From positions 1-32,034 of the forward strand of contig JAISSB010000005.1 in assembly GCA_031273325.1 (NCBI GenBank): DNA of 32,034 nucleotides, given 5' to 3'. A program made the translations under genes and the position numbers. The notes below the pieces were generated by a model, which did not search any database, was not told the origin of the DNA, and saw nothing but the letters and a program-made list of their open reading frames with translations. Positions within the stretch are counted from its first letter, which is position 1. Each line of letters begins with the position of its first letter. Source of the DNA: Treponema sp. GTDB lineage: Bacteria > Spirochaetota > Spirochaetia > Treponematales > Breznakiellaceae. This document shows, piece after piece, positions 8,154-15,225 of the stretch.

Positions 8154-8711
8154 ATGAAAAAGAACTATGGAGTATTTTTCGGTTTCGTCGTTTTATTAAT
8201 AGCGGCGATGATCACAGTGACGGGGTGCAATGACGAATCAACCGATAGCGATCCAACCCCTAACACTGATCCAAAAGTGTTGGTGATTACCAATGTCAAT
8301 CCTGCCAATTTCGACGATTCCAGTTTTGCACATCTCAATCTCGGAAGTCTCAAAGCGCAAGTGGGAACTGATCCCGGTAGTATAGAGGTAATGCTCGGCA
8401 TTTTCCCGGCAGGAACAGCCAAGGAAGATGCACTTGCACAGACAGGATTTGTCGCCGGGACGGATATTTTACCAGAGTATTCCGAAACAAAGCATACGGC
8501 TACCTTTGAACTTTGGAATACCACGGATGAAACCGAGTGGACAGGTTCCGGCACCTATGATATTTATATTGCTATCGATTGGGAAGATTCGGGAAGTTCC
8601 TCGGGATCCACGCTACCTAAATTAGTTTACAAGAAAACGGGTGTCGCCTTTAATGCAGCGACAACGTCGGTTGACGCAAAAACTTTTGAATCTGTTTCGC
8701 TGGGATCATAA
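8154..8711 (+). CDS. Putative exported lipoprotein
   Basis: 185 aa. It begins MKKNYG, then a hydrophobic run (VFFGFVVLLIAAMITV) and a lipobox TVTGC, with lipidation predicted at Cys25. The mature part starts with an acidic, proline-containing linker (NDESTDSDPTPNTDP). A beta-rich domain with many Thr, Ser and Gly follows, including SGTYDIYIAIDWEDSG. I do not recognise the domain. An AAGGAG ribosome binding site lies 8-9 nt before the ATG. It is probably cotranscribed with the 7409 gene, 76 bp upstream, apart from the intervening hairpin. A surface or periplasmic role is inferred from the signal only. Confidence 0.85.
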   Translation: MKKNYGVFFGFVVLLIAAMITVTGCNDESTDSDPTPNTDPKVLVITNVNPANFDDSSFAHLNLGSLKAQVGTDPGSIEVMLGIFPAGTAKEDALAQTGFVAGTDILPEYSETKHTATFELWNTTDETEWTGSGTYDIYIAIDWEDSGSSSGSTLPKLVYKKTGVAFNAATTSVDAKTFESVSLGS

Positions 8712-8767
8712 AAAATATCAAGCATTGAAATATAGCTGAATAATGTGCATAAAACTCGTATTCAGGC

Positions 8768-8806
8768 AGAGGGTATACCTTTTTCGTAGAGGGTATACCC
8801 TTTTTC
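8768..8806. promoter_or_regulatory. Direct repeat of the palindrome GGGTATACC(C)
   Basis: AGAGGGTATACC-TTTTTC occurs at 8768 and again, as AGAGGGTATACCC-TTTTTC, at 8788, exactly 20 bp apart. The second copy holds the perfect palindrome GGGTATACCC (8791-8800). A perfect TATAAT lies at 8818-8823, so the palindrome occupies the place of a -35 box. It could be an operator, or two short terminators of the lipoprotein operon since T5 follows each copy. The rest of 8830-8970 shows nothing I can name. Confidence 0.55.
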
Positions 8807-8971
8807 ACTAGAGAGAATATAATAATTGTATTGTATGGAAGTTAAGAATGTTCAACTAAGAACTATCAAAGCTACACTCCCAGAGAATAAGAATCCCTCG
8901 TATTAGAGACAATCGCAAAGCTCAGAGGCAGGTGAAGTACTCTAAAAAAAAATACATATTGAGTGAAGGGT

Positions 8972-9127
8972 ATGAAAGAGAGAAATATGGGTGGAATTAA
9001 TGGTATGGAGATGCGTTTAGAAGAAATCTCGGCGATGTGGGAAAGCATGAAAGAATTTCATGAATTATATATAACAATCCAGAGGCCGCGACAAGAGGTC
9101 TGTCCCCTTCAGGTACCGTATGATTGA
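8972..9127 (+). CDS. Possible 51-aa small protein overlapping trmB
   Basis: The ATG at 8972 opens a 51-codon frame ending TGA at 9125-9127, overlapping the trmB ATG by 8 nt. The first 33 residues are Met- and Glu-rich and could form an amphipathic helix (MRLEEISAMWESMKEFHELY). The tail RQEVCP is encoded by the REP-like element at 9094-9106. A GAAGGG lies very close to the ATG. It could be a leader peptide coupled to trmB, which lacks its own Shine-Dalgarno, or a chance frame. Low confidence. Confidence 0.3.
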   Translation: MKERNMGGINGMEMRLEEISAMWESMKEFHELYITIQRPRQEVCPLQVPYD

Positions 9128-9797
9128 AAGGGATTTCGTTCCACTTCCCATAAAAAGTTATGTTATTCGTTCCGGACGGATCAGTGATGCACAAAAACGC
9201 GCATACCGCGACTTATTACCCCTCTACGGTGTTCCGCCAGGAATAATTGATTTTCGCGCACTGTTTTCCAATAGTAATCCGGTCACTGTGGAAATTGGTT
9301 TTGGTTCCGGCAGCGCTACGGCCGTATGTGCGGCGTCTAATCCTTCAATGAACTACGTCGGCATTGAAGTTCATAAACCGGGTATCGGCCGGCTGCTGTG
9401 GGAAATAGAACAACGCGGGCTGAATAATATCAGAATCATCGAAGGAGATGCGGCTGTTGTTCTAAGCGAATCTATTTATGATTCATCTGTTTCTGCTTTT
9501 CATATCTTTTTCCCCGATCCATGGCCGAAAAAACGTCACCATAAACGGCGGCTCATTAGCCGTCCATTCACCGATATACTCTCTGCAAAATTGCAGAGCG
9601 GCGGGTATATTGCGCTCGTTACCGATTGGCAAGAGTATGCAACATGGATTTTGAAAGCGTTTTCAGACATAGAAAGCTTAGAAAATCCTTACGGTGACTT
9701 TGCTCCTCCGTTGGCATGGAGGCCAATGACTCATTTTGAACAGAAAGGCATTCAAGAAGGCCGCCCGGTGTGGGAAATCTATCTTGTCAAGCGTTGA
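9120..9797 (+). CDS. trmB: tRNA (guanine-N7-)-methyltransferase
   Basis: 225 aa, close to the usual 220-240. It uses S-adenosylmethionine to make m7G46 in the tRNA variable loop. Motif I is EIGFGSG (58-64) and the next conserved block is GIEVHKPG (81-88). FFPDPWPKKRHHKRR (130-144) is the family hallmark, followed by TDW (168-170) and RPMTHFEQKG (201-210). It aligns along its full length with remembered E. coli TrmB. No Shine-Dalgarno precedes the ATG; a REP-like element lies 14-26 bp upstream and a possible small frame overlaps the start. No better downstream start exists without losing conserved sequence. Confidence 0.95.
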   Translation: MIERDFVPLPIKSYVIRSGRISDAQKRAYRDLLPLYGVPPGIIDFRALFSNSNPVTVEIGFGSGSATAVCAASNPSMNYVGIEVHKPGIGRLLWEIEQRGLNNIRIIEGDAAVVLSESIYDSSVSAFHIFFPDPWPKKRHHKRRLISRPFTDILSAKLQSGGYIALVTDWQEYATWILKAFSDIESLENPYGDFAPPLAWRPMTHFEQKGIQEGRPVWEIYLVKR

Positions 9798-9836
9798 AGG
9801 ATCCCTTGAATTTTTAAGCGTTGCACAATCTGTACA

Positions 9837-9865
9837 TTGATTCATTTTGTTTTGTAAGTTACACT
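9837..9865 (+). promoter_or_regulatory. Promoter predicted to give a leaderless mRNA for the 9871 gene
   Basis: TTGATT (9837-9842), 17-bp spacer, TACACT (9860-9865), then five bases before ATG 9871. A start site 6-7 nt past the -10 falls on the start codon. The -35 hexamer is identical to that of the moxR promoter. Confidence 0.5.
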
Positions 9866-9870
9866 TAATT

Positions 9871-11625
9871 ATGGCAGAAAACGATACTTTTGACAGATTG
9901 GTAACTGATATGCCATTAGATGAGCGGCTGCAAATACTCGAAAAGATTACTCATCAAACGGATATTTCGACATTGTCCCTCTATGAAGGGGAAACAGAAG
10001 CCTCGTTTGATTCCAATGTTGAGGCACAGTTTGCACGAACACCATGGTATGAACGGATGTTATTGATCATAATAAGCTTTTTCAAAAATTCTTCACCGCT
10101 TAAAGTATTTGAATCGCGGCAAATTGTCCGCCTTGGTAAGTTTATTAATTCCCAAGCACCGGGTATGTATGATTATCAGCGTAACTTTCTCTTGCCGAAA
10201 TTTCACGAAACATTAGATGCACTTAAAAATTCCGCCCGTTATTTTTATATCACGCTTGATGCAAGCGTTCAGCGGAATAAAGATGCATTCTATGCCTTTC
10301 TCAGTTCACTGGTACTCGGAGAACAGTACAATGTACTCAAAAATGCGACGATTCCTGCTAACTTACTAAAAACGCACCCAAAGGTTTCAGACACAGAATT
10401 ACATCAAGTAGCTTTCTCTACTATTGAACATACTCTTGAAGATATTACTGCAGCCCAACGAAAAATTATGTATACGAATATTCGTACGCTTATTTGCCTC
10501 AAAGAACTTTCTTCTTTTCTCTATGATCGGGTTTTATTATCATTCAGTTTTGAACCTTCATTAGCTGGAAAAGCTTGTTCAGGTCATATTATTCGTGAAC
10601 AATTAATTAACCTCAACAATATTCTTTTTTCCTTTAGAAACCCGCCGTCTTCTGAATTACTCGAATCGCTTTTTATGTTTGTACTCCAAAACCGCAAACA
10701 AGAAGAAAACTTTGATAGAGACAGCGAGATGATTAAACTGTTGGAAGAGGCAAAACAATGTCTTGATGTTGTACGCGTATTTAATAAATATGTTCCGCTT
10801 ACGCTGATCCTTCGATGCATAAGTCATAATATGGCATTAGCACCGTCTGAAATTGCAGGCGGAGAAGATTGGTTTGTAACATTTCGTGAATATTGGAAAG
10901 AGCAATTTGAAAAACAGTTTACTGAATATAGCCGTGAGAAACACCAAAAAACTTTAACCGATTCGTTTAAAGATTTTCTCAAAGGAAAAAGTTTAAAAGA
11001 GTTAGAGTTTGCAACGTCTGATCCAAACGCTGAAACAGGTAAAATATATATCGATAATCTTTTTGCCCTTTCTTTTTTAAAAACATTTTATGAGGCGGTA
11101 TTTTTAAACGATGTTAATAACGTATTGCGCCCTATCGTTTTTGATGGAGAATTTGTCCGGCGCGAGAATAAAATTGCTTTTACTGAAAGTTATAACGACA
11201 TTCTTAAATTAGATGATGCTATAAAAGATTTTGAAGAAACAATTTCCCCTGAAGGACAGTTAGGAAAACGGTTTGAAAATGCTGTCGGTGATGTATCTTC
11301 TCTACCGGGCAAACGTCGGCGTATTCAACTTATTCTTGACGAAGCACATACAGAATCTCATAAGATTGTCGATACGACTCAAGCGGCTCTTAAGAATTTA
11401 ATTAGTATTTTAGCGGGAATACCACGCCGTGACGCAAATGGTCAATATGACATACTGGTCAATATGGCTAAATTTATGGGCAAAGATATTATGGAATTTG
11501 GCGATGGTCCGCAAGGTAAAAAAGCGCAAATATTTTTGAATGGAATTGCCGACACATTACAAAAACTTCAAAAAACTTCTCAGATTCTTGAAGAAATTGA
11601 CACAATATCAAAAAATTTAAAGTAA
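9871..11625 (+). CDS. Conserved spirochete protein of unknown function
   Basis: 584 aa from ATG 9871 (MAENDTFDRLV). A TTG 24 bp upstream would also be in frame, but it overlaps the predicted -10 box and has no ribosome binding site. There is no signal peptide. One moderately hydrophobic stretch occurs near residue 57 (MLLIIISFF). The rest is predicted mostly helical and charged, with coiled-coil character in the last 100 residues (HKIVDTTQAALKNL, LQKLQKTSQILEEIDTISKNLK). It resembles long cytoplasmic proteins of unknown function found in treponemes, possibly family DUF5312; I recall this rather than having verified it. It stands alone, 73 bp after trmB. Confidence 0.8.
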   Translation: MAENDTFDRLVTDMPLDERLQILEKITHQTDISTLSLYEGETEASFDSNVEAQFARTPWYERMLLIIISFFKNSSPLKVFESRQIVRLGKFINSQAPGMYDYQRNFLLPKFHETLDALKNSARYFYITLDASVQRNKDAFYAFLSSLVLGEQYNVLKNATIPANLLKTHPKVSDTELHQVAFSTIEHTLEDITAAQRKIMYTNIRTLICLKELSSFLYDRVLLSFSFEPSLAGKACSGHIIREQLINLNNILFSFRNPPSSELLESLFMFVLQNRKQEENFDRDSEMIKLLEEAKQCLDVVRVFNKYVPLTLILRCISHNMALAPSEIAGGEDWFVTFREYWKEQFEKQFTEYSREKHQKTLTDSFKDFLKGKSLKELEFATSDPNAETGKIYIDNLFALSFLKTFYEAVFLNDVNNVLRPIVFDGEFVRRENKIAFTESYNDILKLDDAIKDFEETISPEGQLGKRFENAVGDVSSLPGKRRRIQLILDEAHTESHKIVDTTQAALKNLISILAGIPRRDANGQYDILVNMAKFMGKDIMEFGDGPQGKKAQIFLNGIADTLQKLQKTSQILEEIDTISKNLK

Positions 11626-11681
11626 TTATTGCTGGACGAAGCATACCGTTTCTCGTACTAAAATCCTTTGACATTTGGCGC

Positions 11682-11953
11682 GGGGACAGACCTCCTGCCA
11701 TTTGGGGATAAACCCCTTGTCATTTAGGGACAGACCCCTTCTCATTCTTAAAATCAAGCGACTATTTTATTAAAATCAAACGACCGTTTTATTAAAATCA
11801 AACGACCATTTTTAAAGATAATACGGTACGGGGACAGACCTCAACGGCAGTCTCTTAAAAGGGGACAGACTTCAGACTCTTTAACTCATCCGAGACCATT
11901 CCGTGGAATAGCGGTTGTGTTTTCTCGATAGTCTTGTCGCGGGGACAGACCTC
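11682..11953. repeat. REP-like cluster with a 22-bp triplet array
   Basis: GGGGACAGACCTC or degenerate copies occur at about 11682, 11728, 11830, 11860 and 11940. Between them is a 22-bp unit (AAAATCAAACGACC..TTTATT) repeated three times, starting at 11750, 11772 and 11794. The last REP copy ends 3 bp from the stop codon of the next minus-strand gene. I see no gene in 11626-11955. Confidence 0.85.
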
Positions 11954-11955
11954 AA

Positions 11956-12282
11956 CTAATCTGACGCACTCGTCTTGTTTTCGAAATGTTTCTTAAGGTG
12001 AAAGGTGATAGCTGTTATATGCGTTTCTGGAAACTGTTGTTGAAAATATTCTAAAAGACTTCGCTGTTGGAATTGAAATAATTGGAGCCATGTCGCATGC
12101 TCTACTTCAATGGAAATAATTCCGCGGTCAAGAGATATAAGTTTTGAGTGGTCCACCGCAGCGGCGGGCATATATTTTGGAAGATCTTTCCGCCACGCTG
12201 AAGATATTTTTGTATACTGTAACATAGTTTCAAGGGTTTCAGGAGGAAATACTAACGATAATAGATTGCTAATATGTTTCAT
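11956..12282 (-). CDS. DUF721 / DciA-like protein
   Basis: 108 aa from ATG 12282 (MKHISNLL); an in-frame GTG at 12294 would add four residues. The pattern fits the small DUF721 family: an N-terminal helix, a W followed by a basic stretch (SAWRKDLPKY), then ISLDRGIISIEVEHATWLQLFQFQQRSLLEYF. The key core is 'G-hydrophobic-V-W-L' before a long helix. Some members (DciA) load or stimulate the replicative helicase DnaB; others are uncharacterised. It lies 28 bp downstream of the 5'-nucleotidase on the same strand with no clear Shine-Dalgarno, so translation may be coupled. A REP element starts 3 nt past its stop. Confidence 0.72.
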   Translation of the reverse strand: MKHISNLLSLVFPPETLETMLQYTKISSAWRKDLPKYMPAAAVDHSKLISLDRGIISIEVEHATWLQLFQFQQRSLLEYFQQQFPETHITAITFHLKKHFENKTSASD

Positions 12283-12310
12283 ACGGTGTACCACATTATT
12301 TCAAAATACG

Positions 12311-14089
12311 TTATTGAATGATTCCTGCTGCTTTAAGCTCTTCAATATTGAGAGCTGCGTTGTAAGGAATATCCAGTTCTTCTGCATTAACTTTATTAAT
12401 AATTTCTTCACGGTAGGGAGATTCCAAATCAATACCGACAATACGCCAATTATTATCAACTTCAGGAGTTAAGGTACCTTTCTCCTTAATATAAGCAACG
12501 AGCATATCGCGTATTGAATTGGGAGATTCCCAATTTCTTGTTCCGGAAACCAAATTGAATGCTTTGAGTCCCGAAGAATACCGGTAATTATTCACTGCAA
12601 GGATAAGTTTTTGTTCATCTTCAAGCGGCTTTCCCTCGTATTGAACATTGATGATGCGTTCTCCGCTGGGTTTTGAAAGATCGATTTCATAATCAACGCC
12701 TGCAAACATATCGTAGCGGTAGCCGGGAACATCTTCATTAAAACTTATAGAAATATCTCCCGGCTTCCATTGATTATAATGTTCTGCCGACCATTCCATG
12801 AATGCTTTGAGTTCTGCTCCGGTTACTTCAACCGTATACAGTGTGTTGTCGAATTTGTAGATATTAAAGACGGTGCCGTAATTGATTGGTCCGGCTTTTA
12901 TGTCACTGTTGTCCTGGAAGAGTGCGGCTGCAGAAACGTCCGCTCCGGAATTCAGCAATTGCACTGTGTTGATGAGATCAACAACGGCAGAATCAACAAT
13001 TTTCCCCTGGGGAATCCCGCGAATTTCATTCTCCGGTTGAAAGTTGACCGATGCTATCCCAAAAATACCGCCTTCTGAACTGCTTTCCGAATCAAAACTT
13101 CCGCCGCTAATGAAATTGCGCGTCCGTTCGTGAGCTTCTTTAATAAGCGGGTGTGCGCGGATTGCAACACTTGGTTCGTATGCTTGCATATCGACAATCG
13201 ACAGGCTCCGATCAACGATTTTTTTATTACCGTCAATAGTTAGATCAAAGCGCACAACGTAACGGCCGCCGTTTGGAACTGCTCCAACGAGCGTTTTACC
13301 CGTTGTTTGATTGAGCATAATGTGCGCGTGTCCCAGGAGGAGAATGTCGATTTCCGGACAGAGTGCGAGTATTGCATTCGCACCGTCAGAACCGTATTCC
13401 TCGTCATATTCGGGGAAAAGACCAACATGGGCAGTAACGACCAGTACGTCAACGTTATCTTTAATCTGGTCGATAGCTTTGCGCGCCGCCGGACCGACAG
13501 CATCAAATTTAAAAGGATCAACCTTTTCACCGTCCCAACGCGGAGCGTCAGGATTCGTTAATCCAATGATACCGACATTAATGCCGCCGACATTCACGAT
13601 AGTAGCAGCGTCGGTGTAATGGCTTCCGTCAGCTAAATGAAGGTTTGCCGCCAGAACCGCAAATTGTGCGTCGCGTACAATACGGTCAACGAGTTGCTTC
13701 CCAAAATTAAATTCATGGTTGCCGAGCGTCATAGCTGTGTACCCAATAGTATTCATTGCAGCGGTTACCGGGTGCGGAAGATCCTGTTTATTGTACAGAT
13801 CGTCCGTCATAATCGTACCTTGATAGGTGTCTCCATTATCAAGCACAATGGTATGGGGATTTTCAGTACGCACCGAGTCAACGTAGCTTGCAATTCGTGC
13901 AAACCCTGAATTTGTTGTTTCACGGTCATCTTCATACGAAAAACCCCAAATATTCCCATGCACATCTGTTGTTCCAAGAATACTCAAGGTAGTTCGTTGT
14001 TCAGCACGTACATGTTCAGCAACCGGAGAACCGAAAACAGCAGTACTCCAGACAAACAAAATACCAAAAATACTGTATAGCTTTTTCAT
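12311..14089 (-). CDS. 5'-nucleotidase / 2',3'-cyclic phosphodiesterase, exported (UshA family)
   Basis: 592 aa from ATG 14089, very near the roughly 593 aa I recall for the T. pallidum 5'-nucleotidase. The open frame extends 51 codons further upstream, but those lie opposite the transposase and a REP and hide the signal peptide MKKLYSIFGILFVWSTAVFG. The metallophosphatase domain shows TTDVHGN, DNGDTYQG, GNHEFNFG, TAHVG and LLGHAHI, the di-metal ligand set. The C-terminal 5'-nucleotidase domain shows INYGTVFNIYKFDNTLYTVEVTGAELKAFMEWS, and NNYRYSSGLKAFNL near the end. It acts outside the cytoplasm to release nucleosides from nucleotides. The DUF721 gene follows on the same strand. No Shine-Dalgarno is seen; a promoter overlaps the start. 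Confidence 0.93.
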   Translation of the reverse strand: MKKLYSIFGILFVWSTAVFGSPVAEHVRAEQRTTLSILGTTDVHGNIWGFSYEDDRETTNSGFARIASYVDSVRTENPHTIVLDNGDTYQGTIMTDDLYNKQDLPHPVTAAMNTIGYTAMTLGNHEFNFGKQLVDRIVRDAQFAVLAANLHLADGSHYTDAATIVNVGGINVGIIGLTNPDAPRWDGEKVDPFKFDAVGPAARKAIDQIKDNVDVLVVTAHVGLFPEYDEEYGSDGANAILALCPEIDILLLGHAHIMLNQTTGKTLVGAVPNGGRYVVRFDLTIDGNKKIVDRSLSIVDMQAYEPSVAIRAHPLIKEAHERTRNFISGGSFDSESSSEGGIFGIASVNFQPENEIRGIPQGKIVDSAVVDLINTVQLLNSGADVSAAALFQDNSDIKAGPINYGTVFNIYKFDNTLYTVEVTGAELKAFMEWSAEHYNQWKPGDISISFNEDVPGYRYDMFAGVDYEIDLSKPSGERIINVQYEGKPLEDEQKLILAVNNYRYSSGLKAFNLVSGTRNWESPNSIRDMLVAYIKEKGTLTPEVDNNWRIVGIDLESPYREEIINKVNAEELDIPYNAALNIEELKAAGIIQ

Positions 14090-14095
14090 ACTGCC

Positions 14096-14124
14096 ATAGT
14101 ACCGTACTTTCGGCATTAAGTGAA
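14096..14124 (-). promoter_or_regulatory. Promoter predicted to give a leaderless nucleotidase mRNA
   Basis: On the minus strand: TTCACT (14124-14119), 17-bp spacer, TACTAT (14101-14096), then six bases before the ATG at 14089. It supports starting the nucleotidase at 14089. Confidence 0.45.
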
Positions 14125-14128
14125 CCAA

Positions 14129-14142
14129 GGGGGACAGACCTC
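14129..14142 (+). repeat. REP-like element upstream of the transposase
   Basis: GGGGGACAGACCTC, 52 bp before the RAYT start; a second copy (AGGGACAGACC) begins right after the RAYT stop. Together they bracket the gene, as REP copies do around RAYT genes in other bacteria. Confidence 0.8.
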
Positions 14143-14194
14143 TGAAGGAGACAAACTTTGAATCAAAATCAGCTATACACCCTGTTAACGTGAT

Positions 14195-14701
14195 ATGGCA
14201 CGAAAAGAAAGAGGAAATACCGCTCTTGGTTATACTTATCATGTCACCTTTGAAATAAACCGATGGTTAATGGAACTCAAAAATCCCCTTATCAAAGCTC
14301 TTGTTATACCGGTTATCGCTGAAGCGCACCGAAAATATGGCTTCAAGCTATGGAATTTCTGTATTATGGATAACCATATTCATGTTCTTATAACACCGGA
14401 CAAAGACGTTAGTCTTTCCGTGATTATGAAGTGGATAAAAATGGTTGTTGCTATTCGGTGGAACAAGCTGCACGGAGTAAAAGGACATTTGTGGGGAGAC
14501 AGGTTCCATGCACGGATGATTGAAAGCAGCGAGGATTTTCTGAGAGTATTTCGGTATATTAATCAAAATCCGATAAAAGCCGGGTTGGTAGAACAATGGA
14601 TATTCGGCGGTTTATATCATTATCTTCACAATATTGTTCATATTGTACCAACATTTTCAGACTTACTCGCTCAGGTCTTCACCGCAGATTTTTCGACTTA
14701 A
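14195..14701 (+). CDS. REP-associated tyrosine transposase (RAYT, Y1/IS200-like)
   Basis: 168 aa. The HUH motif is DNHIHVLI (59-66, with H61 and H63), and the catalytic tyrosine is Y121 in FRYINQNPIKAGLV. LWGDRFHARMI (99-109) is the conserved strand between them. All three elements are present, so the enzyme looks intact. RAYT proteins are single-copy, vertically kept relatives of IS200 transposases that cut single-stranded REP hairpins and are thought to spread them. GGGGACAGACC elements flank this gene and fill much of the intergenic DNA here, so it is the natural candidate to have mobilised them; that link is inference. Its start is antisense to an artefactual extension of the nucleotidase frame. 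Confidence 0.9.
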   Translation: MARKERGNTALGYTYHVTFEINRWLMELKNPLIKALVIPVIAEAHRKYGFKLWNFCIMDNHIHVLITPDKDVSLSVIMKWIKMVVAIRWNKLHGVKGHLWGDRFHARMIESSEDFLRVFRYINQNPIKAGLVEQWIFGGLYHYLHNIVHIVPTFSDLLAQVFTADFST

Positions 14702-14983
14702 AGGGACAGACCTTTCTGGCATGCCTTAAGACCTCTGGGGCATGTCACGAGACTTCTGGGGCATGTCACAAGACTTCTGGGGCATGTCACAAGACCTCTG
14801 GGGCATGTCACAAGACTTCTGGGGCATGTCACAAGACCTCTGGGGCATGTCACAAGACCTTTGGGGCATGTCACAAGACTTCTGGGGCATGTCACAAGAC
14901 CTTTGGGGCATGTCACAAGACTTCTGGGGCATGTCACAAGACCTCTGGGGCATGTCATAAGACCCTTCGGGGGACAGACCTCC
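14702..14983. repeat. 21-bp tandem array, 11-12 units, bracketed by REP elements
   Basis: GGGGCATGTCAC recurs at 14737, 14758, 14779, 14800, 14821, 14842, 14863, 14884, 14905, 14926 and 14947: eleven starts at exactly 21 bp. A degenerate copy lies near 14716. Variation is nearly limited to the pair TTCTGG/CTCTGG/TTTTGG region. REP copies sit at 14703 (just after the RAYT stop) and at 14969-14983. Frames are open on both strands, each unit containing an ATG in one of them, but nothing supports a gene. Confidence 0.95.
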
Positions 14984-15079
14984 GACGGGGGTAGACATCT
15001 TTGAACTCATTGATAATTAATATATGGGTATTTTCTCAAAAAAGTACTACACTATATATATAGTAGCCAACGGTATGGC

Positions 15080-15115
15080 TATAATCTTGACAAAAGAGGA
15101 GAAATCGGATAAAAT
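15080..15115 (+). promoter_or_regulatory. Promoter and start region of the outer-membrane operon
   Basis: A perfect TATAAT lies at 15080-15085 with no good -35; it would give a short leader with GAGGAG (15096-15101) and the ATG at 15114. A competing match is TTGACA (15087-15092), 17 bp, TAAAAT (15110-15115), which would start RNA at about 15122, inside the 7-bp repeats and past that ATG. Both readings place the repeats where they affect expression. Confidence 0.45.
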
Positions 15116-15120
15116 GAAGA

Positions 15121-15204
15121 TCAGGAATCAGGAATCAGGAATCAGGAATCAGGAATCAGGAATCAGGAATCAGGAATCAGGAATCAGGAATCAGGAATCA
15201 GGAA
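15121..15204 (+). repeat. Heptanucleotide tract (TCAGGAA x 12), candidate phase-variation switch
   Basis: Twelve perfect, uninterrupted copies. From ATG 15114 they read as four copies of IRNQESG and then hit TAG at 15207-15209. The porin-like frame is one base off. With 11, 8 or 14 copies the ATG frame would continue through ESRKSAQLLFFFTLLF into the outer-membrane protein. The thirteen-copy frame stops soon after. A T9 run at 15229-15237 is a second possible slippage site. Confidence 0.92.
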
Positions 15205-15225
15205 TCTAGGAAATCTGCACAGCTA

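Noticed and set aside
9847-9870. TTG start for the 9871 gene
   Set aside because: It lies inside the predicted promoter spacer, and no ribosome binding site precedes it.
14090-14242. N-terminal extension of the 5'-nucleotidase
   Set aside because: It would hide the clear signal peptide starting at 14089 and overlaps a REP and the RAYT start on the other strand.
14698-14994. Several overlapping repeat-peptide frames in the 14737 array
   Set aside because: Three frames on two strands are open at once and none has a start signal.
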